A stretch of DNA of 15,225 nt from an uncultured Dorea sp. (GTDB lineage Bacteria > Bacillota > Clostridia > Lachnospirales > Lachnospiraceae), in assembly GCA_910587575.1 (NCBI GenBank), contig CAJULU010000058.1, positions 13,416 through 28,640 on the forward strand. Reading direction: 5' to 3'. Below are positions 1 through 6,839 of the stretch, one piece after another. Below the pieces are notes generated by a model, which ran no database searches, was not told where the DNA came from, and was given only the letters and a program-made list of their open reading frames with translations. Numbering within the stretch: position 1 is the first letter of the stretch; every line of letters begins with the position of its first letter. The position numbers were made by a program, and so were the translations under genes.

Positions 1-1
1 T

Positions 2-700
2 GCGCAGTGGAAGATTGCAAGTATGTATGTTTCCGACAAGGCGCTGGGCGATGAACTGTTTAAGCCGAATCTCCCTAAGGTACAGGTGGGAGAGAACAGT
101 GCGAAGATTTCCTTTACCTATTATCTGTATACAACACCGGCCGCACAGTGCCAGGTGGATTACGAGGTGTTTGGAGACGGACGGGTGAAGACCACGCTTT
201 CCTATGATCCGGTAAAAGAATTAGGAGATATGCCGGAATTTGGCATGATGTTCAAGATCAATGCTGATTATGACCATGTGAAATGGTACGGCCTTGGCCC
301 GGCGGAAACTTATGCTGACCGCAAAAAGGGTGCGAAGCTTGGGATTTACCAGAATCTGGTGAAAGATAATATGGCAGAGTACATCGTTCCCCAGGAGTGC
401 GGCAATAAGGAAGAAGTCCGCTATGCCGAGGTTACATACCGCAAGGGCCGGGGGCTGAGATTCGAGATGGCATCTGAGAACGGGCCGATGTGCTTCTCGG
501 CGCTGCCATATACACCCCATGAGATGGAGAATGCAAAGCATCCGTTTGAACTGCCGGAAGTGCATTATACGGTAATCCGTGCTGCGAAAGCCCAGATGGG
601 AATTGCAGGAGATGACAGCTGGGGGGCAAAGACCCATCCGGAGTATCTGATTGATGTAAGTAAGAAGATGGAATTCAGTTTCTGGTTCTGCGGGATCTGA
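2..700 (+). CDS. lacZ: Beta-galactosidase (GH2 family), C-terminal part only
   Basis: This is the 3' end of a gene that begins before the window; the frame is open from base 2 and ends at TGA 698-700. About 232 residues are visible. They resemble the C-terminal beta-sandwich (domain 5, 'Bgal small chain') of LacZ-type glycoside hydrolase family 2 enzymes. The clearest stretch is KWYGLGPAETYADRKKGA (coded around 279-335), a hallmark in which the Trp-Tyr-Gly-x-Gly-Pro segment helps close the active site. The full enzyme would hydrolyse beta-galactosides such as lactose. The catalytic acid/base and nucleophile glutamates lie in the TIM barrel upstream, outside the window. No signal peptide can be judged. 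The next gene converges from the other strand. Beta-galactosidase is very likely; another GH2 enzyme with the same C-terminal domain is the alternative. Confidence 0.88.
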   Translation, partial: AQWKIASMYVSDKALGDELFKPNLPKVQVGENSAKISFTYYLYTTPAAQCQVDYEVFGDGRVKTTLSYDPVKELGDMPEFGMMFKINADYDHVKWYGLGPAETYADRKKGAKLGIYQNLVKDNMAEYIVPQECGNKEEVRYAEVTYRKGRGLRFEMASENGPMCFSALPYTPHEMENAKHPFELPEVHYTVIRAAKAQMGIAGDDSWGAKTHPEYLIDVSKKMEFSFWFCGI

Positions 701-738
701 TGGAATCCGTTTACCATAAGGAGCTGACAAGGGGAAAG

Positions 739-785
739 AAAAAAGGGTGTCGTGAAATGGGGTTTGCAGCCAGTTCACGGCGCCC
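739..785 (-). terminator. Rho-independent terminator of the pyridoxamine kinase gene
   Basis: Bases 745-756 and 774-785 form a 12-bp stem with two G-U pairs (GGGTGTCGTGAA against TTCACGGCGCCC). Read on the minus strand, the hairpin is followed at once by six T residues (A-run 739-744 on the + strand). It lies 9 bases beyond the stop codon of the kinase gene, where an intrinsic terminator would sit. On the + strand there is no T-tract after the hairpin, so it is a poorer terminator for the converging beta-galactosidase. Confidence 0.8.
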
Positions 786-794
786 TGTTCTGTA

Positions 795-1661
795 TCAGAA
801 GCTGTGAGGACAAAGAATAGACAGATATTGTTCGTAGTTGACACCATCGTTACGAGGAACCTGTTCTCTGACGGAATCCATAAGGGCAAGTTCCAGAAAA
901 TTTCCGGCCTTCTGGATGAGACCGGGCAGCAGGTCGCCGCAGGCGCATCCGGCAGCGATGCAGGAGGCGAATAAGTCTCCGGTTCCGGAATAGCTGCCCC
1001 CGATATATGGGAAAGAAAACAGAGAGGAACCCTCCGGGCCGACCAGAAGGTTCCCCATCTTTTTCGTACCGTCTGTATCCTGGAAACGGATCCCTGTAAT
1101 GATGATGGTTTCTGGACCTTTCTGGCAGAAATCCTGGGCAGTCTCCTGAATTTCCTGTATGAAGCTGGCAGATGTTTTTGCGGATGCGTCCATCAGCGTC
1201 CGGCAGTCTGTGCCTGTCAGAAGGCATAGTTCCGTGAGGTTCGGCGTAATGATATCGGCCTGGGAGACGAGGGAGCGCATCTGTTCCAGGAGCGCAGGGC
1301 TATAGAAGGGGTAAGGCCTGCCGTCGTCACCCATGACGGGATCTACCAGCAGGAAGGTGCCGGAATCCCGGAATGTGTCAAGGAAGCGGAAAATCTGGCG
1401 GATCTGTTCTTCGCCTGCAACGAATCCTGTATAGATTCCGTCAAAATGCTGCCCCATTTTCTCCCATTCACTTCGGAACCGTTCCATTTTATTGGTATAA
1501 TCATCGCAATAATAACTTGGATAACCTGTCTGGGCAGTCAGAATTGCCGTAGGCAGGGGACAGGCCTGCACGCCCATTGCCGAGATTACGGAGATGGCCG
1601 CCGTGAGGGAACAGCGGCCAAAGCCTGAGAGATCATTGATTACTGCTATTTTCTTAGTCAT
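795..1661 (-). CDS. Pyridoxamine/pyridoxal kinase (PfkB/ribokinase-like)
   Basis: The 288-residue product is a cytoplasmic B6-vitamer kinase that phosphorylates pyridoxamine or pyridoxal with ATP in the salvage route to pyridoxal phosphate. The N-terminus (KIAVINDLSGFGRCSLTAAI) is typical of the Firmicute pyridoxamine kinase group. VDPVMGDDG sits at residues 107-115, and the ribokinase-superfamily anion-hole/catalytic motif GTGD at 226-229, with D229 the expected base. The length fits the family (about 280-290). The start ATG (complement of 1659-1661) has a GAGGAA ribosome binding site about 9 bases upstream. It is the last gene of a minus-strand run and is followed by a good terminator. Some members also act on hydroxymethylpyrimidine, so the exact substrate is inferred. 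Confidence 0.9.
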   Translation of the reverse strand: MTKKIAVINDLSGFGRCSLTAAISVISAMGVQACPLPTAILTAQTGYPSYYCDDYTNKMERFRSEWEKMGQHFDGIYTGFVAGEEQIRQIFRFLDTFRDSGTFLLVDPVMGDDGRPYPFYSPALLEQMRSLVSQADIITPNLTELCLLTGTDCRTLMDASAKTSASFIQEIQETAQDFCQKGPETIIITGIRFQDTDGTKKMGNLLVGPEGSSLFSFPYIGGSYSGTGDLFASCIAAGCACGDLLPGLIQKAGNFLELALMDSVREQVPRNDGVNYEQYLSILCPHSF

Positions 1662-1787
1662 AGATTTTGTTTCCTCATTATAATATGTAGTTAATACACT
1701 GATATTCGTCCTTATCTATGGTATCATCATGGTGGATAGATTGAAAAGTCCAGATTAGCAGAAAGTAACCAGGCCAGTGAAACGATT

Positions 1788-2668
1788 TTAGCTGTTTTTT
1801 AACACAGCTTTCATGTCTTCGGGCAAAGGTGCGCAAAATGACATCTCTTCACCTGTGATTGGATGGGTGAATGCAAGCCTGTGGGAATGCAGCGCCTGTC
1901 TGCCTATATATTCCATATCGGGATGATACAGATAGTCCCCGATCAGCGGGAAGCCAAGATATTTCATATGTATCCGGATCTGATGGGTACGGCCTGTCTC
2001 CAGATGAAGAGAGACCAGGCTGTGTCCGTTTTTTTCTTCTACGACTCTGTAATGGGTAATTGCCGCCTCACCGTGTGCAAAGTCCACCGTCCGTTCAATA
2101 ATGGTGCCGGGCTTGCGGGAAAGCGGCGCATCAATGGTGCCGGAGAGGGGAGTCACCGTTCCCCGCACGATGGCAAGATACTCCCGGTGTACCAGATGCC
2201 TGCGGACCATGTCAGAGAGGATACTTGCGCTGACCAGGTGCTTTGCGACTACGGTAAGGCCGGAGGTGTCCCGGTCCAGCCGGTTGCAGCAGCGGAAGAT
2301 GAAAGGCTTCCCTTGTTTCTGATAATACCAGGCGAGTGCATTTGCCATGGAATTGGTGTAATGGTTCAGAGACGGGTGGATGGGCATCCCGGCCGGCTTG
2401 TTGATGACAATGAGGTCTTCGTCCTCGAATACGATGTCCAGGGGAAGACTGACAGGCGGAATCTTCTTGGAGCATCCGGTTTCGCATATCTGGATCTTAA
2501 GGCGGTCGCCTGCCGCATATAGTAATGAACGCCGTTTACAAGGACGCTCTCGGGCATCCGCTTGATTTCTGCCAGGTTCTGGCGGGAATAGCCCCGCCGC
2601 CTTAAGTATTGCTCTACCCGCAGGCCGTCCCCTGCGGAATCAATCACATAATCAATGACTCGGTTCAT
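1788..2668 (-). pseudogene. RluA-family pseudouridine synthase, disrupted by a frameshift
   Basis: Two overlapping frames together make one RluA-type RNA pseudouridine synthase of about 293 codons. The first frame (ATG at 2668, AGGAG site just upstream) codes an S4-like N-terminal domain ending ...VLVNGVHYYMRQ. Homology then continues in another frame with AAGDRLKI, and further on DEDLIVINKPAGMPIHPS and NRLDRDTSGL. The Asp of RLD is the family's catalytic residue. The switch lies at about 2508-2518. The base string GCGGCAG (complement of 2510-2516) can be read in either frame as the family residues on its side, as if a deletion between two short direct repeats, not a multiple of three, had occurred. 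The downstream part could be expressed alone from ATG at 2387, keeping the catalytic domain but losing the S4 domain. A sequencing error is the alternative; the rRNA target is unknown. Confidence 0.85.
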
Positions 2669-2712
2669 GTTCGTCTCCTTTGGCCGTCTGATAGAATCAT
2701 TCCCAGATTTAC

Positions 2713-2754
2713 ACTAACGTTTGTTAGTATATCATGGATTACCTGAATTTACAA
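2713..2754 (-). promoter_or_regulatory. Promoter of the rluA-type gene with an operator-like palindrome
   Basis: On the minus strand TTGTAA (complement of 2749-2754) and TATACT (complement of 2726-2731) are separated by 17 bases, a plausible sigma-A promoter about 45 bases before the rluA-type start codon. The palindrome ACTAAC-GTTT-GTTAGT (2713-2728) overlaps the -10 box and the expected transcription start. Palindromes of this ACTAAC/GTTAGT kind are often bound by TetR-family repressors. No TetR gene is in the window, so the binding protein is unknown. Confidence 0.5.
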
Positions 2755-2768
2755 TTTTATGAAATGGC

Positions 2769-3641
2769 CTAATACAGAAACAGCATATCTTCATGTCCGG
2801 AGGAACTCCCGGTTCCCTGCTCCTGCATTTCCAGTTCCTCCTGAACCCGTTTTTCTACAGACGCCGGCGCCTGCGTGATCTCCTGTCCCTCCTTCCAGAT
2901 GGTAAACCGTTTGTTATGTTTGCCCTGATAGTAGATGAATGCGTTTTTGTGGACTGCTGCAGGAAAGTCCCAAAAGTCGCTGTCATCCGGGAAAATCTCT
3001 TCCTGCGCAACAGTCTCTTCGGCAGGAACTACAAAGGAGTATTTCTGGGAATCCAACCGGCTAAGAAACACCTGTTCCAATTTGGATACTTTCTCAAGGG
3101 ACAGACAGCTTTCTCCATTGTCATAAGATTCGGAATACTCATTGTCCGGAGAGTCGATTATGCCGCCATATGAAACCGGGGAGCAGGGCTGCCTGCTTTC
3201 TAACGTAATATAGAAATCCCCGTTTTCTAACTGATATAGTTCCGTCATTTGTATATCTTCGACTGCTACGCGTCTGTCGAACAGGTAAAGCTCCGGATTA
3301 TACTCTTTTACCAGAGAAATGGCGGTTGAAACCACGAAAACCGTAATGGCTGCCGACAGGACAACGACCACTTTCAGCCAGTTGATCTGCCGGGAAATCC
3401 GCCGTAACGTCTCGATACCATCCGAGGCAGAAGAGCCGGATTCATTGCCATTCTTTGCGGCGGTTCCGTCCTGTGCAAGAGTGACGGGCGGAAGTTCCGA
3501 ACTTAACGCATCCAGATATTCACGGCAATCCTCACATTCAGGCAGATGCTCTTCAATCAGATCCTTACTTTTCTCGCTGCACACGTCATCTTTATAGAGG
3601 GGCAGCAAATCTTTGATTACATCACAAGATATTTTTTTCAT
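2769..3641 (-). CDS. Anti-sigma factor with zinc-finger (ZAS) domain
   Basis: A 290-residue membrane-anchored anti-sigma factor for the ECF sigma gene just upstream. Residues 1-45 form a zf-HC2/ZAS domain with the H-x3-C-x2-C signature (H32, C36, C39) and an extra C6, which binds the sigma factor and keeps it from RNA polymerase. A Ser/Gly-rich linker follows (about 55-75), then one transmembrane segment (about 88-110: WLKVVVVLSAAITVFVVSTA). The extracytoplasmic part of about 180 residues is one I do not recognise; it presumably senses the envelope signal. The start has a GGAG site before ATG 3641 and lies 17 bases after the sigma gene stop, so the two are one operon. The C-terminal sensor resembles no well-known class by eye, so the signal is unknown. 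Confidence 0.87.
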   Translation of the reverse strand: MKKISCDVIKDLLPLYKDDVCSEKSKDLIEEHLPECEDCREYLDALSSELPPVTLAQDGTAAKNGNESGSSASDGIETLRRISRQINWLKVVVVLSAAITVFVVSTAISLVKEYNPELYLFDRRVAVEDIQMTELYQLENGDFYITLESRQPCSPVSYGGIIDSPDNEYSESYDNGESCLSLEKVSKLEQVFLSRLDSQKYSFVVPAEETVAQEEIFPDDSDFWDFPAAVHKNAFIYYQGKHNKRFTIWKEGQEITQAPASVEKRVQEELEMQEQGTGSSSGHEDMLFLY

Positions 3642-3658
3642 AACAATCTCCTTTCTGT

Positions 3659-4156
3659 CTATGAACCGGCGGATGTTTCATCCCGCATATGCTCCCGTAT
3701 CCTGAGCCTTGCCCGGTGGTAGGTGACTCTTGCCCAGTTTTCCTGCTTTTCAAAGATTTCTGCGATTTCCTTAAAACTTAAATCGCCAAGCACCCTGAGG
3801 GTAAAGACCTCTTTGTAAGGCTCGCTCAGGCAATGAAGGACTTTATAGATGGAGAGGGCTTCGTCTTTTCGGATACAGATCTCTTCCACGTCCGAATCGT
3901 CCGGCATATCCTCCAGAGCTTCGGAGTGTACCGGCTTTTTCTTACATGTGCCGGAGATATAGAGATTCTTGGCTATCTGGCAGAGCCAGGTCTTCACCGA
4001 GCAGCTCCCGCGGAAATTTCTGGCTTCTTTCAGCGCTTTGAAAAACGTCTCCTGGGTGATCTCTTCGGCAATGTGCGGATCCTTACTCATTGCCAGTACG
4101 AACAGATAAACGTCTTTAAAAAACCGTTCGTAGAGATCATCGAAATCAATCTTCAT
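3659..4156 (-). CDS. ECF-type RNA polymerase sigma factor (sigma-70 family)
   Basis: A 165-residue extracytoplasmic-function sigma factor. Sigma region 2 spans about residues 5-70: DPHIAEEITQETFFKAL is the classic region 2.1-2.3 stretch, and FRGSCSVKTWLCQIAKN follows in 2.4. Region 4 spans about 105-155, with LSEPYKEVFTLRVLGDLSFKEIAEIF forming the helix-turn-helix that reads the -35 element. Region 3 is absent, as expected for ECF factors. ATG 4156 is preceded by a very strong GGAGGAGGTG site. The gene is first in an operon with its anti-sigma factor. A promoter resembling an ECF recognition site lies upstream, which points to positive autoregulation. The regulon is otherwise unknown; the divergent EcsC gene is a candidate neighbour target. 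Confidence 0.93.
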   Translation of the reverse strand: MKIDFDDLYERFFKDVYLFVLAMSKDPHIAEEITQETFFKALKEARNFRGSCSVKTWLCQIAKNLYISGTCKKKPVHSEALEDMPDDSDVEEICIRKDEALSIYKVLHCLSEPYKEVFTLRVLGDLSFKEIAEIFEKQENWARVTYHRARLRIREHMRDETSAGS

Positions 4157-4181
4157 TCCCTCACCTCCTCCATTTGCTAAT

Positions 4182-4209
4182 TAGACGCATGACCTGGCGT
4201 TTCGTTACA
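4182..4209 (-). promoter_or_regulatory. Putative ECF-sigma autoregulatory promoter
   Basis: Read on the minus strand, TGTAAC (complement of 4204-4209) and CGTCTA (complement of 4182-4187) are separated by exactly 16 bases, just before the ribosome binding site of the ECF sigma gene. This matches the TGAAAC-N16/17-CGTNTA form of SigW/SigV-like promoters. ECF operons usually transcribe themselves, so this is probably the operon's own sigma-dependent promoter. A second, housekeeping-like pair (TGCACA-N17-TATAAT, with TATAAT complementary to 4213-4218) lies further upstream and may provide basal expression. Confidence 0.68.
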
Positions 4210-4220
4210 AAGATTATACG

Positions 4221-4236
4221 ATATTTTTAAAAATAT
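4221..4236. repeat. Perfect AT-only 16-bp palindrome between divergent genes
   Basis: ATATTTTTAAAAATAT is its own reverse complement and lies in the intergenic region between the ECF sigma gene and the EcsC-family gene. It could be an operator, a hairpin, or simply a consequence of AT-rich promoter DNA. Nothing in the window identifies a binding protein. Confidence 0.4.
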
Positions 4237-4336
4237 GTGCAGGCAGTAAAAGAATTCTGTTCATAGTGTGAAGACAATGATATACTGATCTATGAAGAAC
4301 AGGTGTGATCTGAGGAAGAAAGTGAGGCGGCAGGAT

Positions 4337-5116
4337 ATGCTTTTCACCAGAGATTACTGGAAAAAAGAGTGGATGGCATTAGAGAAGAGGGAAAGACGTT
4401 ACCAAAAGAAGCAGAAGGAGGAAAAAGAGTCAGCTATCCGGCAGAAAATTTCAGAAAAGATACCGGATAAGCTGGAGAGTACGTTAAATATGGCGTTCAG
4501 GAAAGCGTTTGAACTTGTGTTTGAAAAGGGGACAGGTGTGATTGAAAAGACTTATGATAAGACAAAGCATGAACAGTCCTTCCAGGTTCATGCATATGCG
4601 GCAGAGATCCGGAAAAACCGGAAGAGCATCAAGGCATTTTCCCGGCAGGCAGGGGCAAGTCAGACGAAGAATCTGTTGATTTCTGGTGTGGAGGGCGTGG
4701 GATTAGGCGTGCTGGGCATAGGAATTCCAGATATTCCGCTCTTTACTGCCGTGATCTTGAAAAGTATTTACGAGATTGCCCTTAGCTATGGGTTTTCTTA
4801 TGATACAGAGAAAGAACAATGCTTTATTCTGAAGGTTATTGAGAATTCGTTTCTCCATGGGATGCAGTTTGAGCAGGCTGACCGGGAACTGAATCTGGGG
4901 ATACCGTCAGAATGTTCCAGGAAAGAACAGATATCCCGGACCTCTGACGTGCTGGCGGGAGCCCTTTTATATATGAAGTTTATTCAGGGGATTCCTGTTG
5001 CCGGAATTGTGGGCGGTCTGGCGGATACTATATATCTGAAAAGAATCACGGATTATGCGGATCTGAAGTATAAGAGAAGATTTCTGAGAAGCCGTATTCA
5101 GGAAGGCGAAAATTAA
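4337..5116 (+). CDS. EcsC-family protein
   Basis: The product belongs by eye to the EcsC family (named after the third gene of the B. subtilis ecs operon, of unknown biochemical role). The N-terminal ~65 residues are highly charged and probably helical. The family core follows, with the hydrophobic Gly-rich run LLISGVEGVGLGVLGIGIPDIPLF, then LKSIYEIALSYGFSY and a second hydrophobic run near the C-terminus (GALLYMKFIQGIPVAGIVGGLADT). These segments suggest membrane association rather than clear transmembrane helices. I prefer ATG 4337 (259 residues), which has GAGGCGG upstream. An in-frame ATG at 4292 would give 274 residues, but it has no ribosome binding site and coincides with the start point expected from the TATACT box at 4281-4286. 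The gene is divergent from the ECF sigma operon. Confidence 0.72.
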   Translation: MLFTRDYWKKEWMALEKRERRYQKKQKEEKESAIRQKISEKIPDKLESTLNMAFRKAFELVFEKGTGVIEKTYDKTKHEQSFQVHAYAAEIRKNRKSIKAFSRQAGASQTKNLLISGVEGVGLGVLGIGIPDIPLFTAVILKSIYEIALSYGFSYDTEKEQCFILKVIENSFLHGMQFEQADRELNLGIPSECSRKEQISRTSDVLAGALLYMKFIQGIPVAGIVGGLADTIYLKRITDYADLKYKRRFLRSRIQEGEN

Positions 5117-5142
5117 AAAAATCAAAAATTTCGATCTGGGGA

Positions 5143-5171
5143 TGAAAATGTATGTAAATATGGGTTATAAT
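5143..5171 (+). promoter_or_regulatory. Probable trxA promoter
   Basis: A perfect -10 hexamer TATAAT (5166-5171) lies 44 bases before the trxA start codon. The hexamer 17 bases further upstream (TGAAAA, 5143-5148) is a weak -35 match. It gives trxA its own promoter, separate from the EcsC-family gene. Confidence 0.5.
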
Positions 5172-5215
5172 AGAAAATAGTTCTATATTTCAGAGTAAAG
5201 AAAGGAAGAAAAGAG

Positions 5216-5524
5216 ATGGCAGTATTACATTTGACAAAAGACAATTTTAAACAAGAGGTACTGGAATCCAAAGTTCCGGTGCTGGTTGATTTCTGGGCGA
5301 CATGGTGCGGTCCATGCCAGATGGTAGGTCCTGTGATTGAGGAGATCGCAGGGGAAGTTGCGGAGGCGAAGATCTGCAAGGTGGATGTAGATGCGAATCC
5401 GGAACTGGCGAGAGAGTACCGGGTGATGTCCATTCCGACGCTGATGGTGTTTAAGAACGGGGAGGCTGTCAGAAGGGATGTAGGCGCTAAGTCAAAGGAT
5501 GAGATTCTGGATATGCTGAAATAA
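5216..5524 (+). CDS. trxA: Thioredoxin
   Basis: A 102-residue cytoplasmic thioredoxin that reduces protein disulfides and is itself recharged by thioredoxin reductase and NADPH. The active site WCGPC is at residues 30-34, with redox cysteines C31 and C34. D25 (in VDFWATW) is the usual buried acid. The cis-proline loop is IPTL, with P74. The length and the late Gly (VGAKSKDEIL) fit the family. The ribosome binding site is AAAGGAAG, about 10 bases before ATG. The gene has its own -10 box and is followed directly by a hairpin terminator. This is the chromosomal gene just left of the defence island. Confidence 0.97.
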   Translation: MAVLHLTKDNFKQEVLESKVPVLVDFWATWCGPCQMVGPVIEEIAGEVAEAKICKVDVDANPELAREYRVMSIPTLMVFKNGEAVRRDVGAKSKDEILDMLK

Positions 5525-5533
5525 AAAAGGAGT

Positions 5534-5600
5534 CTTTGTGAAGTCAGTGTAACAATGGCTTCACAAAATTTTTAGAAAATAATTAGCACTCAACCGTTGA
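5534..5600. repeat. Left copy of the island-flanking imperfect direct repeat
   Basis: This 67-base stretch aligns with 10429-10494 with one single-base gap. Shared parts, in order: CT(T/C)TGTGAAG, a loop of the same length, the identical 11-mer GGCTTCACAAA (5557-5567 here), an A/T-rich stretch, ATTAGCACTC (identical), and a similar 9-base spacer ending TTGA. TTAGCACTC (5583-5591) is the left half of a CIRCE operator. The bases where the right half should be (5601-5609) match it only at scattered positions, so the similarity stops inside the operator. It may be one attachment-site copy of the island. Confidence 0.65.
5535..5573 (+). terminator. Rho-independent terminator of trxA
   Basis: TTTGTGAAG (5535-5543) pairs perfectly with CTTCACAAA (5559-5567). 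It is followed by ATTTTT, 10 bases after the trxA stop codon. The stem is AT-rich with a 15-base loop, so it is of moderate strength. The same bases form the first part of the island-flanking repeat. Confidence 0.7.
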
Positions 5601-5603
5601 TAA

Positions 5604-6652
5604 TGGAAGTCGATTTTTGTCCTGTCTTGTGTATCCCGAAAGTGGTATGGTAATTTAGAATATCTTTTGTTTTACAATAAAACACCGGATTTTATATTGC
5701 AGCAAAAAAATGCCAGAGTGTTGGATATAGATTTCTTGAAGAAGAAAAAATGCACATGGACAGATTTAACTATTAGTAAAAATAGTTTCCGTATAGCACC
5801 AGATGATACATTTTATGATATTTCTGGTCATTGTTTCTTTCCAAAGGAAGAAGATCAATTATGGCTTTTGGGGTATGCCAATACATCAATATTTGCAGAA
5901 TTGCTTAAAGTATTTAATTCTATAATTCACTGTCAAGTTGGAGATGTTGGAAAAATTATTGTACCAGATATTGGAGAACAGAAAAGCAAAGTTTCTGTTT
6001 TGGCGGGAGAAAATCTTGATTTTTCAAAAAAGGATTGGGATTCTTTTGAAACCTCATGGGACTTCCAGTATCCTCCATTGCTTCGTAAAGTTCCTACCAT
6101 TGCTGAAGCTTTTGACCAGTGGCAGACTGAATGTGAAGAACGGTTTAATCAGCTGAAAGCCAATGAGGAAGAACTGAATCGTATTTTCATTGACATTTAT
6201 GGTTTGCAGGATGAACTTACATCGGAAGTTGAGGATAGGGATGTTACTGTCCGCAAGGCTGACCTTGGCAGAGATATTCGCTCTTTCATTTCCTATGCGG
6301 TTGGCTGTATGTTTGGTCGATACTCTCTGGATGTGGATGGTCTTGCCTACGCAGGCGGTGAATGGGATGCCAGCAAGTATGCTTCTTTTGCTGCTGATAA
6401 GGATAACATTATCCCGATTTGCGACGATGAATACTTTGAGGATGATATTGTCGGTCTGTTTGTGGAATTTGTGAAAACCGTTTACGGTGCAGATACGCTG
6501 GACGAAAACCTGAAATTCATTGCCGATGCTCTGGGCGGCAAAGGTCAGCCGAAAGATGTAATTCGGAATTATTTCCTAAGTGAGTTCTATTCTGACCATT
6601 GCAAGACTTATCAGAAATGCCCGATTTACTGGCTGTTTGACAGTGGTAAGAA
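5604..6652 (+). pseudogene. pglX: BREX PglX-type adenine methyltransferase, C-terminal fragment
   Basis: The frame is open after TAA 5601-5603, but no proper start is present; the best available is TTG 5667. Resemblance to PglX begins at about 5637 with RKWYGNLEYLL, and continues through the C-terminal target-recognition and helical region: YDISGHCFFPK, NSIIHCQVGDVGKIIVPDI, DLGRDIRSFISYAVGCMFGRYSLD, DALGGKGQPKDVIRNYFLSEFYSDHCKTYQKCPIYWLFDSGKK. Full PglX proteins are about 1200 residues, so the N-terminal two-thirds, including the SAM-binding and NPPY motifs, is gone. The extreme C-terminus is also lost: after DSGKK the frame passes into unrelated sequence and stops at 6702-6704. PglX methylates host DNA in BREX so the system can tell self from phage DNA; this fragment cannot. 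It is the first gene of the island. Confidence 0.85.
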
Positions 6653-6802
6653 GATAACGGCATTCGTCACCATTTTCATGAAAAGCCAAAGAAATCTATT
6701 ATAAAGACGGCAATAGCTTCGTTACAAGCTATAAAAGGAACTGTCGAATTTGGATCGGCAGTTGCGGCTTTGATTCAATTTGTTGGACCAATGCTATCGT
6801 AA
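6650..6802 (+). pseudogene. 3' remnant of an unidentified gene
   Basis: In the frame ending at TAA 6800-6802 there are 50 codons with no upstream start; a stop in this frame at 6647-6649 lies at the point where PglX similarity ends. The residues (RHHFHEKPKKSIIKTAIA, then QAIKGTVEFGSAVAAL, ending FVGPMLS) read like a natural C-terminus: a basic stretch, then a hydrophobic amphipathic tail. I do not recognise the family. The simplest reading is a deletion that joined the end of truncated pglX to the tail of another gene that once lay between pglX and the AlbA-type gene. It could be a chance open frame, but the stop and frame positions fit a fusion. Confidence 0.45.
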
Positions 6803-6839
6803 CAACAGTTAAAACTGTAAAAAAGAGCGAGGTGTTATA

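Noticed and set aside
221..889. Long minus-strand open frame over the beta-galactosidase end and the intergenic region
   Set aside because: Its residues show no family pattern, and it overlaps the clear LacZ domain frame and the terminator region.
1863..2522. Plus-strand open frame of 219 codons opposite the rluA-type gene
   Set aside because: It is the antisense shadow of a gene with recognisable RluA motifs; its own translation looks like no protein family.
4292..4294. ATG as the start of the EcsC-family gene
   Set aside because: No ribosome binding site, and it coincides with the transcription start expected from the TATACT box at 4281-4286; ATG 4337 is better.
5101..5140. Possible terminator of the EcsC-family gene in the A/T-rich stretch
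   Set aside because: Only a 5-bp CGAAA/TTTCG pairing can be formed and there is no T-tract on the + strand.
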